A stretch of DNA of 15,642 nucleotides from an uncultured Lachnospiraceae bacterium (GCA_945492935.1 CALYVE010000008.1:1-15642), one strand, 5' to 3'. Shown: positions 1-6,741, numbered from the stretch's first letter. Numbers and translations are program-made. Notes: a model not told the origin generated them from the sequence alone.

Positions 1-1063
1 GCTCTTTGATTCCACATTCATAGAATACAAGGTTGTACTCATAAAGACCTTCGAATACATTTGCCCTATCCTTAAGTGCAGCGCCTGTACCAAGTGTCTG
101 AATGTTACGCTTCATATCCGGTTCGTTCTCTATATACTGGTATACCTTCTTGACGAAAGAAGATACTTCTGCAATAAGAGTATCAATTCTCTTATTGTAA
201 ATCTCCTGCTTAGAAATCGCATTAATAACGCTACGGCTAAGAACGCTTGTATTCTGAGCGGATGTAGTATTACGAATTAATTCCTTAAAGCTCTCATACA
301 CTGACATGTTGTCAATCGGAATGTACTCAGCATTCAGTCCATAGAATTCAAATGCCTTGTCAAAATCTTTATTTGTGATGTAAGCATTGAATAATCCAAT
401 ACTAAACTGAATCTTGTAGTCATTACCAACATGAGGATCTGCAACAACATAGTCGAACAACACTTCAAGGTTGTTCATATATGCATCAGAGTTCGCTGTG
501 TTAACCGGAATGCCCATCTCCATAAGAACATTAATCAAATCAAGGTAACCCATGATTGCCTTGTCGAAATTCTTTGGTCTGTCGTCATCCTCTAATATCT
601 GATAGCTTACATTGATAAGCAGCGGAGCAATACGCTCACCGATCAAACGCATAGCATCCGAGAACTTCTCTCTCTGATAGAGGTATAACAACCATATACT
701 GTAACGATAAATACCGGATGTACTGACAGGTGCATCGATATCGGTCGGTTCTATATCACCATATACAAAATGGAACAATGGCTCAAGCCACTCCTCGATT
801 TCATATCGACCGGTTGCCTTAATATTTGTATCAACGAATTCTCCTAATTCGTAGAGTTTTGTGCACTGTGCCTTGACATCGTCATCAACCATCATACCTT
901 CCAAATCGAAGTTACTGTCTTTAAGATAATCGATTACAAGTGTGTAAAATCCATCTTCAACCTGCTCATTCAGGAAACGAATAAGCAGCCCCTTGTTATT
1001 CGATGCAGCAATTGATAATACATTATTATCAGAACCTGCTGTGATATTAGCTGGTAATGCCAT
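1..1063 (-). CDS. Uncharacterised helical protein, C-terminus beyond left edge
   Basis: This reading frame is open from an ATG at 1063-1061 to the left edge, giving 354 codons with no stop, so the C-terminus is missing. I translated it by hand. It begins MALPANITAGSDNNVLSIAA and the visible end reads YNLVFYECGIKE. The start is supported by a purine-rich SD (AAAGGGGGT, about 1071-1079) seven bases upstream and by a promoter-like pair further up. There is no signal peptide and no clear membrane segment. The protein is rich in acidic, aromatic and Leu/Ile residues in helical spacing. Stretches such as residues 117-150 (IYRYSIWLLYLYQREKFSDA) and 217-245 (FSIGLFNAYITNKDFDKAFEFYG) resemble TPR-like helical hairpins, but I cannot match a named family. 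It is probably cytoplasmic. I assign no function. The gene is surely real, because a stop-free 1 kb frame with good SD is unlikely by chance. Confidence 0.85.
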   Translation of the reverse strand, partial: MALPANITAGSDNNVLSIAASNNKGLLIRFLNEQVEDGFYTLVIDYLKDSNFDLEGMMVDDDVKAQCTKLYELGEFVDTNIKATGRYEIEEWLEPLFHFVYGDIEPTDIDAPVSTSGIYRYSIWLLYLYQREKFSDAMRLIGERIAPLLINVSYQILEDDDRPKNFDKAIMGYLDLINVLMEMGIPVNTANSDAYMNNLEVLFDYVVADPHVGNDYKIQFSIGLFNAYITNKDFDKAFEFYGLNAEYIPIDNMSVYESFKELIRNTTSAQNTSVLSRSVINAISKQEIYNKRIDTLIAEVSSFVKKVYQYIENEPDMKRNIQTLGTGAALKDRANVFEGLYEYNLVFYECGIKE

Positions 1064-1171
1064 ATCTTATACCCCCTTTATAGTCGCATCGCCCATTTCG
1101 AAACCTTGGCATGCATTCTTTTTATAAATTTTGTCGTTTGACTATAGAAAATCAAAAACTCCACTAACTGT

Positions 1172-1200
1172 ATTTTATAACACTTTCAAAAGGTATGCAA
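1172..1200 (-). promoter_or_regulatory. Candidate sigma-A promoter for the left-edge gene
   Basis: On the minus strand, TTGCAT (1195-1200) and TAAAAT (1172-1177) are separated by exactly 17 bases, followed by a leader of about 100 bases to the ATG at 1063. An alternative -10, TATAAA, overlaps it with 15-base spacing. This suggests the left-edge gene is transcribed independently of the mutS-like gene upstream. Confidence 0.5.
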
Positions 1201-1231
1201 CAGATTTTTTGGTATTTTCTTATAATTGGCA

Positions 1232-1248
1232 TTGTGCATAATGCACAA
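1232..1248. repeat. 17-bp near-perfect palindrome, possible operator
   Basis: TTGTGCATAATGCACAA has 8-bp arms around one central base. It lies between the mutS-like stop codon and the promoter of the left-edge gene, about 30 bases upstream of the -35. It has no T-run on the minus strand, so it does not look like an intrinsic terminator. A protein-binding site is possible but unproven. Confidence 0.4.
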
Positions 1249-1283
1249 AACGTTTCTACTAATATTTCATCTGTTTTTTATCA

Positions 1284-3104
1284 TTATTGCACAACAAAGC
1301 CTGCCATTCTCAAGATTTCACGTGCATTTGTCGTTGTGCAACGCCCATTTTTTATCTTGTAATCAAAGCATAGCTTTGAGCCTTCTTCTGTCTCTTCATA
1401 ATACTCTTCAAAGTGATAATTCTTTGCAGGATTTCCGTCCATATCACAAATCTCACACAGTTCAAAGTCGTGCGTTGAAACTATTGTCATACAGCAATCG
1501 CCCGCAAGTCGTCGGATGGCCTCCGTTGCGCCGACAATCCGGTCAGCCGAATTCGTCCCCTTAAATATTTCATCAATCAAGCAAAGCATCGGAAGCCTGT
1601 TTTCTCTATAATCCGCCATCGCTTTAATACGCATAATCTCTGCATAAAATGTAGAAATACCATGTGCGACATCATCCGTCACACGCATGGATGTAAAAAG
1701 CTTCATATAACCGGCACTAAGCGACTTGCCACAAATCGGCGCACCCATATATGCAAGTGCAAGATTGATTGCCAATGTTCTTAAAAAGGTTGTTTTTCCG
1801 GACATATTTGAGCCAGTAACAATCGTGATACCAGCGCTTAAATTTGCACTATTTGCCTGCACCTTATCCTGTGCAATCAACGGATGAAACAGCTCCTCAC
1901 AGTTCAAGTAGCATTTTCCTGTCTTTTCATTTGTAATTGTCGCATTGCTTGTTTTTCGAACAACACTAATAACCGCAAGGCTAAGCAGCTCTTCGAAGCT
2001 TCCAAGAACCGAAAAACACTCTCCAATCTGACTGCCATACTTCCGTTTCCAACGGGCCGCCACTGCTGCAAGCTGATAATCCCAGGCTAAGGTTCCCGAA
2101 CCGATTTGATGAATGAGTGGATTAAAAGAAATATTATATGCCTGACAAATACCACGGAGGGCATGAAATGCCGGCAAGGCTCCGTTTTTATCGGAAATCA
2201 GACTCTGCATCTCCTTCAATCGTGCCGCCTCAAAAGTGGCGTCATTAATAATCTCCATCATTTCCAGATAATCATCCAAATACGAACTGATTACGCAAAG
2301 TGGTAATATTACGGAATCGGTTGTCGTCTTTGTAAGCCACGTTGTTACAAGACAAACCAAAAAAACAGCAAGCGGAAGACCATAGCCGAACGGGCCAACG
2401 ATCCAAAGGAGAAGGGAAGTAAAAAACGCAATAGGAATTGCAATCCCGACAAACCTTGCCCATCCCGGCAAAACTCCCATCCTTTCGTCCTTGCAATAAG
2501 CTTGAAATGCGTCTTCGTCAAATTCTCTTTTATGTGCAGAAATTTTATCACCTGCAGTCTCGTAATTGATTCCAAAAGAATCCATCTTCTTCGACAATTC
2601 AATAATCGCTTCGTTCCTTGCATTTCGTTCCTCCTCCGAAAGCTTCGGCAATCCGAACGAATCTGCAAGCTTCTTCTTTCCATTTGCCGTATGGCAAACC
2701 GAAAGAAGCTGATACAACGAATTGCTTCCTAACAAATCGATATCGTGTGAGACAGTATCATCTGCTTTTAAAAACTCACTTCCTGTTTCAGGAAAATTGC
2801 GCCAATTTTCGTCAAATCTTGCAACAAATCTTGCAACAACCTGCGCTTTGCAATGGCATGTTTTCATGGCCTGTTCAACCTTTATATGCTTTGAAACGAA
2901 GTACAGAAACAAAACAAAGGCCAAAACGCCTGCTGCAGTAAGGATGCTTTTTCCATCCTTTAACCCGACAATCACCAAAAAGACCCCAAGCAAAAAGGCA
3001 ATCGCACGCCAGGTTGCAATCAATGAATATTGTCGTTTAAACTGCTTGTCCTCCTCCTGCAATTCTTTGTATAAATTCTCATAATAGTTCTTTTTTTCTT
3101 CCAA
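1284..3104 (-). CDS. Membrane-anchored MutS-family ATPase (MutS-like, domain V only)
   Basis: The 606-residue protein has the C-terminal MutS ATPase domain but no mismatch-recognition domain I. Walker A is GSNMSGKTT at 431-439, the MutS signature region is STFYAEI around 484-490, Walker B is LCLIDE at 507-512, and a STHD switch histidine sits near 543-546. HPLI at 407-410 matches the motif that precedes the ATPase core in MutS proteins. Two pairs of hydrophobic segments (about 32-49 and 53-71; 214-235 and 240-258) would anchor it in the membrane. Canonical MutS is about 850 residues and soluble, so this is a paralogue and probably not the mismatch repair protein; its role is unknown. The start is TTG at 3104-3102, six bases after AGGAG (3111-3115); an in-frame TAG immediately upstream rules out a longer form. 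The upstream gene's stop lies inside this SD, suggesting translational coupling. Confidence 0.88.
   Translation of the reverse strand: MEEKKNYYENLYKELQEEDKQFKRQYSLIATWRAIAFLLGVFLVIVGLKDGKSILTAAGVLAFVLFLYFVSKHIKVEQAMKTCHCKAQVVARFVARFDENWRNFPETGSEFLKADDTVSHDIDLLGSNSLYQLLSVCHTANGKKKLADSFGLPKLSEEERNARNEAIIELSKKMDSFGINYETAGDKISAHKREFDEDAFQAYCKDERMGVLPGWARFVGIAIPIAFFTSLLLWIVGPFGYGLPLAVFLVCLVTTWLTKTTTDSVILPLCVISSYLDDYLEMMEIINDATFEAARLKEMQSLISDKNGALPAFHALRGICQAYNISFNPLIHQIGSGTLAWDYQLAAVAARWKRKYGSQIGECFSVLGSFEELLSLAVISVVRKTSNATITNEKTGKCYLNCEELFHPLIAQDKVQANSANLSAGITIVTGSNMSGKTTFLRTLAINLALAYMGAPICGKSLSAGYMKLFTSMRVTDDVAHGISTFYAEIMRIKAMADYRENRLPMLCLIDEIFKGTNSADRIVGATEAIRRLAGDCCMTIVSTHDFELCEICDMDGNPAKNYHFEEYYEETEEGSKLCFDYKIKNGRCTTTNAREILRMAGFVVQ
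2813..2839. repeat. 12-bp tandem repeat inside the mutS-like gene
   Basis: The unit AATCTTGCAACA occurs twice in succession at 2815-2826 and 2827-2838, and the period extends slightly on both sides. It encodes the repeated residues ARFVARF near residue 91-97, just after the first membrane pair. The 12-base unit keeps the frame, so gain or loss of a copy would change the protein by four residues without disrupting it. Confidence 0.7.
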
Positions 3105-3113
3105 AACAAACTC

Positions 3114-3383
3114 CTATTTCTTTGTATTTTTTTTGTTGCTGATCAGTCCCTCCATACGAAGGTAATCCATAGCCGAGGTGTCCTTTTTTTTCTCGTCCTC
3201 TTCCTTGTCGCCATCTGTAAATATATACATACAAATGCCGATAATAACCATCACAACCGCAAGTGAAAAAACAACAATCGAAACAACCTTCCACTTTAAT
3301 AGAAACAACAATGTGCCGCACAAACACATAATGAGTGCACATTGCAGGAAATTCTTCTCATTCTCAGTCATTGGTCTTTTCAT
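3114..3383 (-). CDS. Small two-TM membrane protein upstream of the MutS-like gene
   Basis: This is an 89-residue protein starting MKRPMTENEK. Two hydrophobic helices (about 12-30 and 33-55) are joined by a very short WK turn and followed by a charged, Lys/Asp/Glu-rich tail (DGDKEEDEKKKD). The hairpin topology would place both ends on the same side, probably the cytoplasm. A start six codons upstream (3401) is possible in frame, but the SD (AGGAGG, 3393-3398) lies within that extension, so ATG 3383-3381 with 9-base spacing is preferred. The TAG stop (3116-3114) overlaps the SD region of the mutS-like gene, so the two are almost certainly one transcript and may be translationally coupled. I do not recognise the family. 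A partner or membrane tether for the MutS-like ATPase is plausible but only inferred from position. Confidence 0.75.
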   Translation of the reverse strand: MKRPMTENEKNFLQCALIMCLCGTLLFLLKWKVVSIVVFSLAVVMVIIGICMYIFTDGDKEEDEKKKDTSAMDYLRMEGLISNKKNTKK

Positions 3384-3424
3384 ATATAGCTTCCTCCTCA
3401 TAATTATGAACTGTTTAAAATAAT

Positions 3425-3453
3425 ATTATTTCATGGATAAATATGTTTGTCTA
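3425..3453 (-). promoter_or_regulatory. Candidate promoter for small-TM/mutS-like unit
   Basis: On the minus strand, TAGACA (3448-3453) is followed after 17 bases by AATAAT (3425-3430); TAATAT at 3423-3428 is an alternative with 19-base spacing. The -10 region lies in a 14-bp AT palindrome (AAATAATATTATTT, 3418-3431). The match is weaker than the padR promoter on the other strand. Confidence 0.4.
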
Positions 3454-3524
3454 GTCTTTTCACTTTTTCCTGTTATATTTCATACTTTTTTCATTCTTTT
3501 TGACTTTAATCATATTAATACTTG

Positions 3525-3553
3525 TTGACAAACAATATTATACAACGTATAGT
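3525..3553 (+). promoter_or_regulatory. Strong sigma-A promoter of padR
   Basis: TTGACA (3525-3530), a 17-base spacer and TATAGT (3548-3553) form a near-consensus promoter 55 bases before the padR start codon. It is almost entirely covered by the inverted repeat at 3528-3562, so a repressor bound there would block RNA polymerase. Confidence 0.8.
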
Positions 3554-3562
3554 ATTGTTTGT
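3528..3562. promoter_or_regulatory. 35-bp inverted repeat, probable PadR operator
   Basis: The left arm ACAAACAATATTATAC (3528-3543) and right arm GTATAGTATTGTTTGT (3547-3562) are reverse complements at 15 of 16 positions, around a 3-base centre AAC. The repeat begins inside the -35 and runs past the -10 of the padR promoter. PadR-family regulators are dimeric winged-helix repressors that commonly bind dyads over their own promoter, so autoregulation is the natural reading. The family link is established knowledge; binding at this site is inference. Confidence 0.75.
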
Positions 3563-3608
3563 TTAATAGCATAGCAATCGATTTGCAATATAAAACAGGA
3601 GGAAATCT

Positions 3609-3926
3609 ATGGCTTTTCAAATCAGTTCCGCATTACTTGATGCGTGCGTACTATCTGTGCTAAGCCGGTCTGATGTTTACGGATATGAATTAACCCAGAG
3701 GATTATGACCGTTGTATCGGTTTCTGAATCAACGCTTTATCCGGTTTTACGCCGTCTTCAGAAGGATGCTCTCGTTACAACATATGATATGCCGTTTAAC
3801 GGTCGTAACAGACGCTACTACTCAATTACCGCAGAGGGACGCGACAAGCTCTATGAATATCGCAAGGACTGGGAACAGTACAAGCAAAACATTGATAACA
3901 TATTAGGAGGTTATTTATATGACTAA
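3609..3926 (+). CDS. PadR-family transcriptional regulator
   Basis: The 105-residue protein is of the short PadR type with a compact C-terminal helix. It has the winged helix-turn-helix hallmarks: LLDACVLSVLSRSDVYGYEL at 9-28, a recognition-helix region SESTLYPVLRRLQK at 39-52, a wing with NGRNRRYYSIT at 64-74, and a closing helix to about residue 98 that would form the dimer interface. The SD AGGAGG lies eight bases before the ATG. The last 8 bases overlap the downstream HAAS/DUF4097 gene, whose SD (AGGAGG, 3905-3910) is inside padR. This PadR plus HAAS-domain arrangement recurs in Firmicutes, where the pair usually acts in envelope or antimicrobial stress responses. The dyad over its own promoter suggests repression relieved by an unknown ligand or signal. 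Confidence 0.93.
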   Translation: MAFQISSALLDACVLSVLSRSDVYGYELTQRIMTVVSVSESTLYPVLRRLQKDALVTTYDMPFNGRNRRYYSITAEGRDKLYEYRKDWEQYKQNIDNILGGYLYD

Positions 3927-5010
3927 AAAAGAGTATTTAGAAGCATTAAATACAGAACTCGAACGATTAAATATCGAAGATCGTGCAGATGCAATCAATT
4001 ATTATAGCGAATATTTTGACGAAGCCGGCGAAGAAAATATAAAACAGGTAATAAGCGAGCTTGGCTCTCCGGAAGAACTCGCCCAAAAATTTTTACCAGA
4101 GAGTCGGGAAGGTATTTCCGGCGAACAAGCACCTCGTAAGCGAAGCATTCTCTTCTACAGTGCCATCGGATTATCCGTAATAGCTTTTCTTATCATTTTG
4201 ACAATTGCTGTCAATTACATAACTGGTTCCGTAAAGCATGTTAAGACAGATGTAAAAGTAAACAGTGAGAATGCATCAGCCGAAAAACAAAAGCTTTATA
4301 AATATGCTAACGAGGACCTTCCTGCATTCAAAAATATTTCTGTGAATGTTTCGAATGCAAATGTCGAAATCGAGCCCTCAACGGATGGTAAATATGGTAT
4401 CGAATTGGCACTTGTCATTTATGAGGATGAATTTGTCACACACGATGTACAAGATGTCAGCACGTTACTCGTGCAAATCGAAGAACCACACAACAGCCGC
4501 AGTGTATCAGAGGATTTTTCAAAGGTCACACAATATGTCAAAATCACAATTCCGGAAGATGCCTATGAAAATTTCGTTCTTCTTTCATCGAATGGAGAAA
4601 TTACGATAGACCTTGCAAACGGAAGTCTGAAAAAGCTTGCTGTTACAACATCAAATGACGAGATTGAATTAAAAAATGCAACATGTCCCGATATTTCTCT
4701 TACAACAAGCAACGGTGCCATTGTTCTTGAACATGTCGAAGGGGATGTCATACATGCGTTAACAAGCAACGACACAATACAGCTGCTTCATTCATCGCTT
4801 GAAACAAGTTCAGAGCTTATAACATCAAACGACGATGTTGAGGTTGTTTTAAACGGAGCAGTATCGGATTTCACAATCGACGCAGGCACGTCAAATGGTA
4901 ACATTTATATTGATGACACAAAATATGACACAAGTGCAATCATGAAAGGTGGTTCTAAAAGTTTAATTATCAGTACATCCAACAGCGATATTCACATTTC
5001 CTTTCAATAG
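3919..5010 (+). CDS. HAAS/DUF1700-DUF4097 membrane protein with SN repeats
   Basis: The protein has 363 residues. Residues 1-60 (MTKKEYLEALNTELERL, then EYFDEAGEEN and ELGSPEELAQKF) are a HAAS/DUF1700 domain, predicted to be cytoplasmic. One membrane helix (about 76-98) follows a basic APRKR, giving an N-in, C-out orientation. The outer part carries a DUF4097-like beta-repeat region with seven S-N turns at about 223, 244, 263, 282, 302, 324 and 353, each followed by a short alternating hydrophobic strand (for example TSNDEIEL, TSNGAIVL, TSNDTIQL). The roughly 20-residue period suggests a beta-solenoid outside the cell. The gene overlaps padR by 8 bp and shares its promoter. In related modules the HAAS domain interacts with the PadR protein or with signalling partners; a sensor or adaptor for envelope state is the likely role, with ligand unknown. 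Confidence 0.88.
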   Translation: MTKKEYLEALNTELERLNIEDRADAINYYSEYFDEAGEENIKQVISELGSPEELAQKFLPESREGISGEQAPRKRSILFYSAIGLSVIAFLIILTIAVNYITGSVKHVKTDVKVNSENASAEKQKLYKYANEDLPAFKNISVNVSNANVEIEPSTDGKYGIELALVIYEDEFVTHDVQDVSTLLVQIEEPHNSRSVSEDFSKVTQYVKITIPEDAYENFVLLSSNGEITIDLANGSLKKLAVTTSNDEIELKNATCPDISLTTSNGAIVLEHVEGDVIHALTSNDTIQLLHSSLETSSELITSNDDVEVVLNGAVSDFTIDAGTSNGNIYIDDTKYDTSAIMKGGSKSLIISTSNSDIHISFQ

Positions 5011-5017
5011 AATTTTG

Positions 5018-5046
5018 TTGCTTTAACGCGTTAAATAGTATATGAT
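5018..5046 (+). promoter_or_regulatory. Candidate aroA promoter with palindromic spacer
   Basis: TTGCTT (5018-5023) and TATGAT (5041-5046) are separated by 17 bases. The spacer overlaps a perfect 14-bp palindrome, TTTAACGCGTTAAA (5022-5035), which could be an operator. The site is 49 bases before the aroA start and only 7 bases after the preceding stop. No intrinsic terminator is visible in between, so read-through from the padR unit is also possible. Confidence 0.5.
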
Positions 5047-5094
5047 AATCCATGATAATAACGCTATTTATCCTACAATAAGGAGATTCTAAAT

Positions 5095-6372
5095 ATGAGA
5101 TTTAACAAAGCAAACGGTTTGTCCGGTGAGCTTACGGTTCCCGGTGACAAATCCATTTCCCATCGAAGCATTATGCTTGGTTCTATCGCAAAGGGTACAA
5201 CTGCTATCCGCGGTTTTTTACAGGGTGCCGACTGCCTTTCGTCGATCGCATGCTTTCGAAAGATGGGTGTCGAAATCCAAAATGACGGCGACCTTGTCAC
5301 AGTGAAAGGTCTTGGTCTTCGTGGGTTAAAGGCACCAACCGACACATTAGATGTCGGCAACAGTGGAACTACAACAAGACTGATGTCCGGTATTCTTGCG
5401 GCACAGAATTTTTCATGTCGCGTAAATGGTGATGCATCGATTCAGAAGCGCCCTATGAAGCGTATTATGCTTCCGCTTTCCATGATGGGTGCCAACATTA
5501 CAAGTGAGCTCGGTAACGACTGTGCGCCACTTCGTATAACCGGTTCCGATTTACACGGTATCGCTTACGATTCCCCGGTTGCTTCTGCCCAGGTAAAATC
5601 AGCAATTTTGTTTGCAGGTCTTTATGCAGATGGTGTTACCTCTGTTACAGAGCCTGCCGTAAGCCGTAACCACACAGAGCTTATGTTTGAATCCTTTGGC
5701 GTTGATATCAAAACCGAAGGTCGTACAGCAACCGTTCACCCTGCATCAGAGCTTTATGCACAGGAAATCGAAGTACCCGGTGATATTTCTTCCGCAGCAT
5801 ATTTTATTGCAGCCGGACTGATTACACCAAACTCCGAAATCACTATCAAAAACGTCGGTATCAATCCTACAAGAGATGGTATCCTTCGTGTATGCGAAAT
5901 GATGGGTGCAAATGTTAAGCTTGAAGCAAAGGGCGGTGGCGTTGGGGAACCAATCGCCGATATCACAGTTTCAACAACTACATTGCATGGCTGTGAAATC
6001 GGTGGCAACATTATCCCGACTCTGATTGACGAGATTCCAATCATCGCAATTATGGCTGCAACTGCCGAGGGCGATACAATCATCAAGGACGCTGCAGAGC
6101 TTAAGGTTAAGGAATCGAACCGTATCGACGTTATGGTTTCTAACCTTTCAGCAATGGGTGCTTCCATTGAAGCTACAGACGATGGTATGATTATCCATGG
6201 TGGCAAGCCTCTTCACGGAGCAGCGATTGACAGCAAGCTGGATCATCGAATCGCAATGAGCTTTGCCGTTGCATCGTTAATTGCTGATGGTGAAACAGAA
6301 ATCCTCGGAAGCGAATGTGTAGACATTTCCTACCCAACCTTCTACCGGGATCTTATGAAATTAGTTCAATAA
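5095..6372 (+). CDS. aroA: 3-phosphoshikimate 1-carboxyvinyltransferase (EPSP synthase), class II type
   Basis: The enzyme transfers the enolpyruvyl group of PEP to shikimate-3-phosphate, the sixth step of the shikimate pathway to chorismate, in the cytoplasm. The 425 residues match the usual length. Visible motifs are PGDKSISHR (16-24, with substrate-binding K19 and R24), GNSGTTTR (88-95, PEP loop), RPMKR (119-123), SAQVKSA (164-170), RNHTE (191-195), IDEIP (311-315), KESNRI (339-344) and DHRIAM (383-388). GNSGTT, RPMKR and RNHTE resemble the Bacillus/Staphylococcus class II enzymes more than E. coli AroA. AAGGAG precedes the ATG by nine bases. No other shikimate gene is in the window, so aroA stands apart from an aro operon here. 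The flanking promoter and terminator suggest a single-gene unit, although upstream read-through cannot be excluded. Confidence 0.97.
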   Translation: MRFNKANGLSGELTVPGDKSISHRSIMLGSIAKGTTAIRGFLQGADCLSSIACFRKMGVEIQNDGDLVTVKGLGLRGLKAPTDTLDVGNSGTTTRLMSGILAAQNFSCRVNGDASIQKRPMKRIMLPLSMMGANITSELGNDCAPLRITGSDLHGIAYDSPVASAQVKSAILFAGLYADGVTSVTEPAVSRNHTELMFESFGVDIKTEGRTATVHPASELYAQEIEVPGDISSAAYFIAAGLITPNSEITIKNVGINPTRDGILRVCEMMGANVKLEAKGGGVGEPIADITVSTTTLHGCEIGGNIIPTLIDEIPIIAIMAATAEGDTIIKDAAELKVKESNRIDVMVSNLSAMGASIEATDDGMIIHGGKPLHGAAIDSKLDHRIAMSFAVASLIADGETEILGSECVDISYPTFYRDLMKLVQ

Positions 6373-6374
6373 TT

Positions 6375-6416
6375 GATTCAAAAAAAGAAGAGGTTCGAAA
6401 ACCTCTTCTTTGAATC
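6375..6416. terminator. Bidirectional intrinsic terminator between aroA and the small acidic gene
   Basis: A 12-bp perfect stem (6384-6395 with 6400-6411, core AGAAGAGGTT/AACCTCTTCT) closes a CGAA loop. On the minus strand it is followed by a run of seven T, a strong terminator for the gene ending at 6421. On the plus strand the T-run is weak, but the hairpin sits right after the aroA stop. Outer arms GATTCA (6375-6380) and TGAATC (6411-6416) can lengthen the stem across a few unpaired A. Confidence 0.85.
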
Positions 6417-6420
6417 ATAA

Positions 6421-6741
6421 CTATGCCTCAGCCGGCTCTGCATCTTCGGAAGCTTCGTCTTCCTTCGCTGCTTCAGTATCAATCTCTACATAACCTCTCT
6501 CGCCATCTTCTGCACAATCTTCTACAAAGATTTCATTCTCTTCAACGATATCTTTTTCTTTGTCGAATACCTTTGGCATCTTCTCCTTTAAGGTAGCCTT
6601 AACCTTGTCAATCTTCTCATCAACATTATTGTTCTTGTATACTTCTGTTTCCTTGATCTTATCGCGGAATGCATAGCATACACCACCTACTGCAGCAGCA
6701 GCAACTGTAAACTTCACAAGTCCTTTTATTATCTTTCCCAT
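6421..6741 (-). CDS. Small acidic membrane-anchored protein, unknown function
   Basis: The 106-residue protein has a basic start (MGKIIKGLVK), one hydrophobic segment rich in Ala/Gly (about 8-24, FTVAAAAVGGVCYAF), a charged middle with Lys/Glu/Asp helix (27-68), and a very acidic tail (GERGYVEIDTEAAKEDEASE and onward). This layout is like YtxH-type and other short envelope-associated proteins, but I cannot assign a family. The ATG follows AAGGAG (6750-6755) by eight bases. A promoter-like pair upstream overlaps the end of nhaC, and the gene ends at the strong terminator, so it may be expressed alone or with nhaC. The C-terminal tail could be an interaction surface. Its role is unknown. Confidence 0.75.
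   Translation of the reverse strand: MGKIIKGLVKFTVAAAAVGGVCYAFRDKIKETEVYKNNNVDEKIDKVKATLKEKMPKVFDKEKDIVEENEIFVEDCAEDGERGYVEIDTEAAKEDEASEDAEPAEA

Noticed and set aside
1232..1248. Palindrome as intrinsic terminator of the mutS-like gene
   Set aside because: On the minus strand it is followed by TGCCAATT, not a T-run, and the stem is only 7-8 bp.
1226..1564. Open frame of 112 residues on the plus strand
   Set aside because: It lies antisense to the 3' end of the mutS-like gene, has no good SD or family motif, and has a composition typical of an antisense shadow.
3384..3401. Longer start (MRRKLY) for the small TM protein
   Set aside because: The extension contains the AGGAGG that serves as SD for the ATG at 3383, so the shorter protein is more likely.
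3418..3431. AT palindrome AAATAATATTATTT as an operator
   Set aside because: It is low-complexity AT sequence that overlaps a -10 region and occurs easily by chance.
5754..6206. 150-residue frame on the minus strand inside aroA
   Set aside because: It is antisense to clearly conserved AroA motifs and has Ser/Ile-rich shadow composition.
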